From the NCBI GenBank assembly GCA_025201345.1, contig JAIXMG010000001.1, positions 2,542,001-2,606,000 of the forward strand: 64,000 nt of DNA, in the 5' to 3' direction. The DNA comes from Thamnidium elegans (Eukaryota > Mucoromycota > Mucoromycetes > Mucorales > Mucoraceae). A model generated the notes under the pieces. The model saw nothing but the letters and a program-made list of their open reading frames with translations, searched no databases and had not been told where the DNA came from. This document shows positions 59,449-64,000 of the stretch, piece after piece; the first letter of the stretch is position 1; the number at the start of each line of letters is the position of its first letter. Made by a program: the position numbers and the translations under genes.

Positions 59449-61580
59449 TTATGTATTTCTTCTATCAGGGGATTGCCATAACCAATCACGGACAATTTGG
59501 TCCCCGGGTTGACCTGGATTTTGTACCTGCTGTGGGGAAGAAGGATGATTCATCTCTTCATCTTTACGCTCCCACGATGGACGTCTGATTCTACTAGGTG
59601 CTGTAGTTTGACTATGTTCAGGTGTATATCCTACCATGTTGGGACTCATGTCCATATAATCGTCTTCATCGACAAATCTATGTTGAGGTGACATAGTGTT
59701 ACTTCTACCATCTATACTATTCATACCACGCATAGGAATATCGTGACGACCCATGTTAGCTGGGCTAGCGGGTGAAACATATCTTTGCTGTTGTGTTGTC
59801 TTGGAATTCACATCCATCATTGAAAACATAACAGGTTGATTACTGTAAGGATCTTCGATAGCCATGTTACGGTTGATTTGATTGTCTGGAGGAGATAAGG
59901 GCCTTCCACTAGCTGCAGAAGTAAGCGGCATCGTATCGTTACCAAGTGAGTGAGGATAATCGACAGTAACTGGAGACATGGCGCGCATAAACCCACCACT
60001 AGTACTACTATTGTTCATACCAGCATTACCGAATTTGGATCCATCTTCATTGATGCCGTGAACACTTTCATTCACGACGTAGTTGTGTGCTCTTCCAGTA
60101 TCAATAGTTGTAACTCTAGGAACGGCATTAGCGTTAGAATAACGGAAACTAGAATCGTTATTGTTACTGGTGATATCATTTGCATTACGAGAGTACTGAG
60201 GACGGGGATGGAAAATAGAGATCTAATGATAAAATAAGGTGAGTAACTTGTGATACTAGCTTAAGGTTTTATATATACTATCGTACCAAAAGTAACCAAA
60301 GGAATACAGTACAAATATTGGCATTTGCAATGATTGTATCGGTGGCAAATTTGTTTTTAGTGATGACTTGTGCAGTTAATCCATCGACACAAAGAATAAT
60401 AAAAGAGGCGGCGTAACTGAATAAAATAACTGAGACTAACGCGTTCATATCTTTAAAGTAAGCCAGTCTGGTAACAATGGCTTTATTACTAGCGCCATTG
60501 TTCTTCTGGGATAAGCCAATGATTCTTTTAAAACGAAAGTGGGACCGAATACCTAATAAAGAAGTAGCCAAAGCTAAAATAATGTACAGGTCGTAAGATT
60601 ATCACATGAAAACTTATCGGGTTTCCTCAAAATATATTGCAATTTTATACCTTCGAGACCATAGGCGAGCTGTGGAACACTTTCTCTTTTAGTTGGATCA
60701 TCTCTAAAGACGTACTGAAGAATAGGAAACATAGCCATACTGCCAAGGGCCCTATAGTTCGATAAAAAAAATAAAATACATATTAGATTCCCGATGGTGT
60801 GACAGGTAACGCACTCAAAAAAAAACATACCAAACAATATAAAACTTGAATTCGAACGAACCCATGAAACTTTTTCTAGCAACGGTATTAGAAAGATAAT
60901 TCCAAAACGACTGCATTAAAAAGAATACACCAACTTGTAAAGAGAAAGTAACGCATTCGACATAGTCCATTGCCTAAAAAAATAAAATAAAATAAAAATA
61001 AGAAATCTTGGTACAACATTCAAGTGGTACAAAGGTACCCAATCAAAAATTTACAGTCATATGTTTTTTATGTGTTGCAGACCACATAGCGAATGGTTTA
61101 GAAATGATGTTTCCTTCGTATACAGTAAAACCTTCTTCGTACTTGACGTAGGTTGAAACGATGTCTAATGATTAAAAAATGATTTTTTTTTGAGTTAAAT
61201 GCTAAAGGATTGAGTGAAATTATTGTCAATTTTACCCCACATAGCCTGCATTAGCATCGCTAGTATTAGTAGTACAGTAATGATCGATTTTAATTCACCA
61301 GAGAGGATTGATTTAAATTTTAAGCATCTAAACTTGTCGCCTTTATAGATACTATATAGAAAATAAATTGATATATAAAACCAAATAGTACATCGCTCTG
61401 CACAAATAACAATAAAAATGTCAGTAAATGATGATGATGATGATAGAAATAAATCAATTACCTAGATAGGAAAAATCACTATTGAATGACAAGTAAATTA
61501 ATAAGGGTGAGTACAGTTGATTATATAAAATATAAAAGTGACAGGAAGGAAGTAAAGAAAATATACCTAAGATGTGTCAT
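59449..61580 (-). CDS. Polytopic membrane protein of unknown function, 535 aa
   Basis: Eight exons (complement of 61567..61580, 61462..61478, 61236..61397, 61055..61164, 60831..60973, 60651..60751, 60287..60573, 59449..60222) give 535 residues in phase; exons 1 and 2 code only 14 and 17 nt. About seven hydrophobic segments can be counted: TIWFYISIYFLY, IITVLLILAMLMQAMW, VTFSLQVGVFFLMQSFW, FYIVWALGSMAMFPILQYVF, ALATSLLGIRSH, LVSVILFSYAASFIILCV and TIIANANICTVFLWLLL. The last about 260 residues are a hydrophilic Ser/Asn/Pro/Met-rich tail. A FRDDPTKRESVPQLAYG loop looks conserved. The topology is like a seven-helix receptor, but I do not recognise the family; a plasma-membrane sensor is only a guess. 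Confidence 0.82.
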
Positions 61581-61612
61581 TTCTTTAACAGTGAAATAAA
61601 AAAAATAAAAAA

Positions 61613-61683
61613 AAGACGTAAAAGAGGTAAAAGACGTAAAAGAGGTAAAAGAAGTAAAAGAGGTAAAAGAGGTAAAAGAGGAA
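61613..61683 (+). repeat. 9-bp minisatellite, about 8 units
   Basis: Tandem units of GTAAAAGAG with variants GTAAAAGAC and GTAAAAGAA lie just upstream of the membrane-protein start codon, in its promoter or 5' UTR. Confidence 0.85.
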
Positions 61684-61978
61684 AAAAAAGAAAAGATTGA
61701 GTTTTTATATTTCAGTTTTTTATATACATGTTTATTTAGTGTGTAGAGGGTTGATGCTGTACTACTGTCAATAGGGTTCTTGTACTACAATTGAATTTTG
61801 TTTCCATCCCTCCCCCCACAAAAGAAGAAGTCCCTCTCCTTTTCATGAGGTCGATTTCCATATCAAGTAACACGAATTTACGGAGTTTGTTTACTTAAGA
61901 AAATATAGGTTTTTTGATTTTTTTTATTTTTTTTTTTACTTCTTTCTTCTTTTCTTTTTAGATATTAAAAACAGAAAA
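61684..61978. other. Divergent promoter region
   Basis: Short interval between two divergent genes, with T/C-rich tracts immediately before the ATG at 61979. No further feature is seen. Confidence 0.5.
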
Positions 61979-62608
61979 ATGAAACTCAGTTTACTCTTCA
62001 CCTCACTTTCAGCCTTCTTTTATATCGCTTCAGCAGCCGATATCGAAAAGGGAGGATTTTCCCTTGTTAAAAGAGATCATGGACTTCCTTACGCTACTTT
62101 ACCTTCCACTGCTTGTGCTAAACCAGCAGCATGTTCTAATATTGCCACTCCAGTAACTTGTCGTTGTAGTGATATCGTAACAACTTGCCAAAATACTGCT
62201 GGACAATTCTGTTGGGGATCTCAAACGTTAAACTCAACTACTTGCCCTACTATGCCTAGTAGTTGTGCAGAATCATCATTTGGTACAAGAACTGCTTCTT
62301 GTCTTTGTAACTCACAAAATATTCTTTGTGTTGATAACGCTAATAACTATTGTTATGGTTCAGTTACTGGAAATACTGTTAACGTTGCTCCCATTCCTAA
62401 TGCTGCTCCTGGTTCTTCTCCAAGTGGTGCCTCTTCTGCCGCTCCACCTGCCGCTGAATCTACTGGTATCCCTACCATGTCCGTCATCGGTGCTCCTTCA
62501 AATACTAACGCTAATACTCCTACCGTTTCTTCTGGGTCAGATAAACTTGTAACCAAGTCTATTTTAACATTTGGTTGTGCTTTAGTTGCTTATATAGCTA
62601 TTCATTAA
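61979..62608 (+). CDS. Secreted Cys-rich, probably GPI-anchored protein, 209 aa
   Basis: This is a single-exon ORF of 209 codons with ATG in an AAAA context. Residues 1-19 are a signal peptide (MKLSLLFTSLSAFFYIASA) and a Lys-Arg pair near 31-32 could be a Kex2 site. Residues 45-125 contain about 14 Cys in two similar blocks: a CAKPAACSNI-CRCSDIVTTCQ part and a CPTMPSSC-CLCNSQNILC part, each followed by a C(W/Y)G motif, suggesting an internal duplication. A Ser/Ala/Pro-rich, probably O-glycosylated stretch follows. The C-terminus is hydrophobic (SILTFGCALVAYIAIH) after a small-residue GSDK site, the pattern of a GPI signal. It is likely a cell-surface or wall protein; the function is unknown. 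Confidence 0.9.
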   Translation: MKLSLLFTSLSAFFYIASAADIEKGGFSLVKRDHGLPYATLPSTACAKPAACSNIATPVTCRCSDIVTTCQNTAGQFCWGSQTLNSTTCPTMPSSCAESSFGTRTASCLCNSQNILCVDNANNYCYGSVTGNTVNVAPIPNAAPGSSPSGASSAAPPAAESTGIPTMSVIGAPSNTNANTPTVSSGSDKLVTKSILTFGCALVAYIAIH

Positions 62609-64000
62609 ATAGACAATAGAACGAAACAAACGAAAGAGACAATATTATTAAAAATATAATTTCGTACTTTTTTTTTTTTTTTTCTTTTCAATCTATTATA
62701 ATTCCCCCTGCTTTTTTTTCTTTTCTTTTTTTTCTTATTATTAAAAGGATAGATAACTAAAATAAGTATCATAACACACTTACACGTAATTATTACATAT
62801 TATATATATATTATATTATATTCATGAGACAATAAAATTAACTTTTGTTCATTTTACTATTATTAGTAATATATCAAAAAGGAAGCTATTATTAAAATAT
62901 ATTCTGTGCACATTATCTTGATGACCCAATAACGCCTAGTTAAATTATACTTTGTATTAAATACACATATTACCTTACTTTTTCCTTTTTATAAAATAGA
63001 TGAATAGGCTTACTTCTATTTTACCTTAAAACAATTCTTTCGTTTCTAAAAATACTATAGTTGATCCAATAAATTGTGTTGTTCGGTCCGAACAAAAACC
63101 TTCCTTTTTTTTTTGCCGGACACGGCATATCTAGATTGTGGATACGAGAATTAGTGATGAGATGTGATGGAAAACTTACTTTCCAGTAGATAAATGGCGT
63201 TTTCACCGCAATAAATCGATGAGCAGTAAAATTTTTTACTGTTCTGTTATATCTGAACCCAATAAACTAACAGTATTCCAATAAAAGCGGACCAGTGGTC
63301 TCCAGCTCATAATTTTCAGTGCTTAAAAATAGAATACTTTTTAAAATACCCAAGGTGTTTTGGAGACACGGAGTCCACGATTGAAACGCAGTTTAGCCAA
63401 TAAAAACGAAAACTCCGCCCACTTTTTTTGAGGTCAAATTGCCCAGCTTAACTAACTTACCATCATCATCTAATTAATACACAGAAACTATAGGGTACAA
63501 AAGATCAGATTTGACGCGCGCATTAATACATTAGGATAGATAGTTTGAAAAACATTTGCAAGTCGAAGAGAAACATCTTTTTTTCGCTCTTTTTTTTAGA
63601 ACTTCCCATTCACCTCTTCTACGTACATCCTATCTCAATCACTCAGATCGCTATTACAAAAAGACATCCTTTCTCTTTACTTATTCTTCCCCTTTTTTAC
63701 TTTTACAATTGTGCTAATAACTTTTATAATCCATTTATTAACTAACCTGTAGTGATAAGACTCTCGCAGCTTATCTCTATTTCATTCATACATTTTATAT
63801 AATGTGTTTCTTTGGTTAATCCTTGGTACACCACCATTTACACCACCAGTTTCAATTTATGGCACCACCATTTACAAAGATAAATCCCACGGAAAAAGTC
63901 ATGGTCTTTTTTTAAAAGCCAGAAATAAATTTTAAATATCATTCTTACGTACGTTGTTTTATAAACTGCTTTTCTCTCTTTTTTATTATTCAATAAAAAA
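62609..64000. other. Gene-free end of the window
   Basis: A/T-rich sequence with T and TA runs. Only chance ORFs are seen. It contains the second copy of the dispersed repeat at 63811-63861. A pyrimidine-rich promoter-like stretch at 63600-63700 may belong to a gene beyond the window. Confidence 0.5.
63811..63861 (+). repeat. Dispersed repeat copy 2 (first copy at 8221)
   Basis: GGTTAATCCTTGGTACACC is followed by the same CACCATTTACACCACCAGT block and CAATTTATG end as 8221-8272. A further GGCACCACCATTTACA unit follows directly at about 63860. Confidence 0.7.

Noticed and set aside
1..64000. CRISPR array
   Set aside because: No regularly spaced identical repeats occur; tandem repeats found are microsatellites or the 9-bp minisatellite. 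A nuclear fungal chromosome would not be expected to carry one.

Overview
The window is AT-rich nuclear DNA from a filamentous fungus, most likely an early-diverging one (Mucoromycota). The evidence is dense spliceosomal introns of about 50-80 nt with GTAAGT-like donors and TAG/CAG acceptors, long A/T homopolymer runs between genes, a canonical Argonaute, a membrane-anchored SREBP, a Fanzor/TnpB-like remnant and fungal complexes (Iml1, Trs120, Ysc84). The genus cannot be fixed from sequence alone. All gene models below were spliced by hand by checking reading phase at every junction. Every model described as complete closes in frame from ATG to stop; the first gene is cut by the window edge.

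Layout. 0-6 kb: 3' part of a KA1-domain protein kinase (+), then an SREBP gene (-). 7.36-10.12 kb: a 2.76-kb element with 250-265 bp terminal inverted repeats and decayed coding pieces. 10.2-18.9 kb: a small basic protein (+), Argonaute (-), a PMC1-like Ca2+ P-type ATPase (-) and an unknown Ser/Thr-rich protein (-). 19.8-32.1 kb: PI31 proteasome regulator (+), CofD-like UPF0052 protein (-), Ysc84/SH3 actin-patch protein (+), Ariadne-type RBR ubiquitin ligase (+), DEDDy 3'-5' exonuclease (+), SCP2 sterol-carrier protein (-). 32.3-42.5 kb: acyl-CoA oxidase (-), stomatin-like protein 2 (+), bHLH factor (+). 42.5-55.9 kb: Iml1/DEPDC5 (-), the decayed Fanzor-like gene (-), tRNA-Val(AAC) and an inverted repeat, Trs120/TRAPPC9 (+). 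56-64 kb: Hcs1/IGHMBP2-like helicase (+), an unknown polytopic membrane protein (-), a secreted Cys-rich GPI-type protein (+) and a gene-free tail.

Most genes are unrelated housekeeping loci, as is usual in fungi. Loose functional links are sterol and lipid metabolism (SREBP, SCP2, acyl-CoA oxidase), protein turnover (PI31, RBR ligase) and nutrient or trafficking control (Iml1, Trs120, Ysc84). The accessory material is concentrated at 7.4-10.1 kb (TIR element), 24-25.8 kb (possible gene debris) and 48.4-50.4 kb (Fanzor-like remnant, tRNA, hairpin repeat). The best candidate for an unusual system is the decayed RNA-guided-nuclease-like (Fanzor/TnpB) gene at 48.5-49.8 kb. The TIR element at 7.4-10.1 kb comes second.
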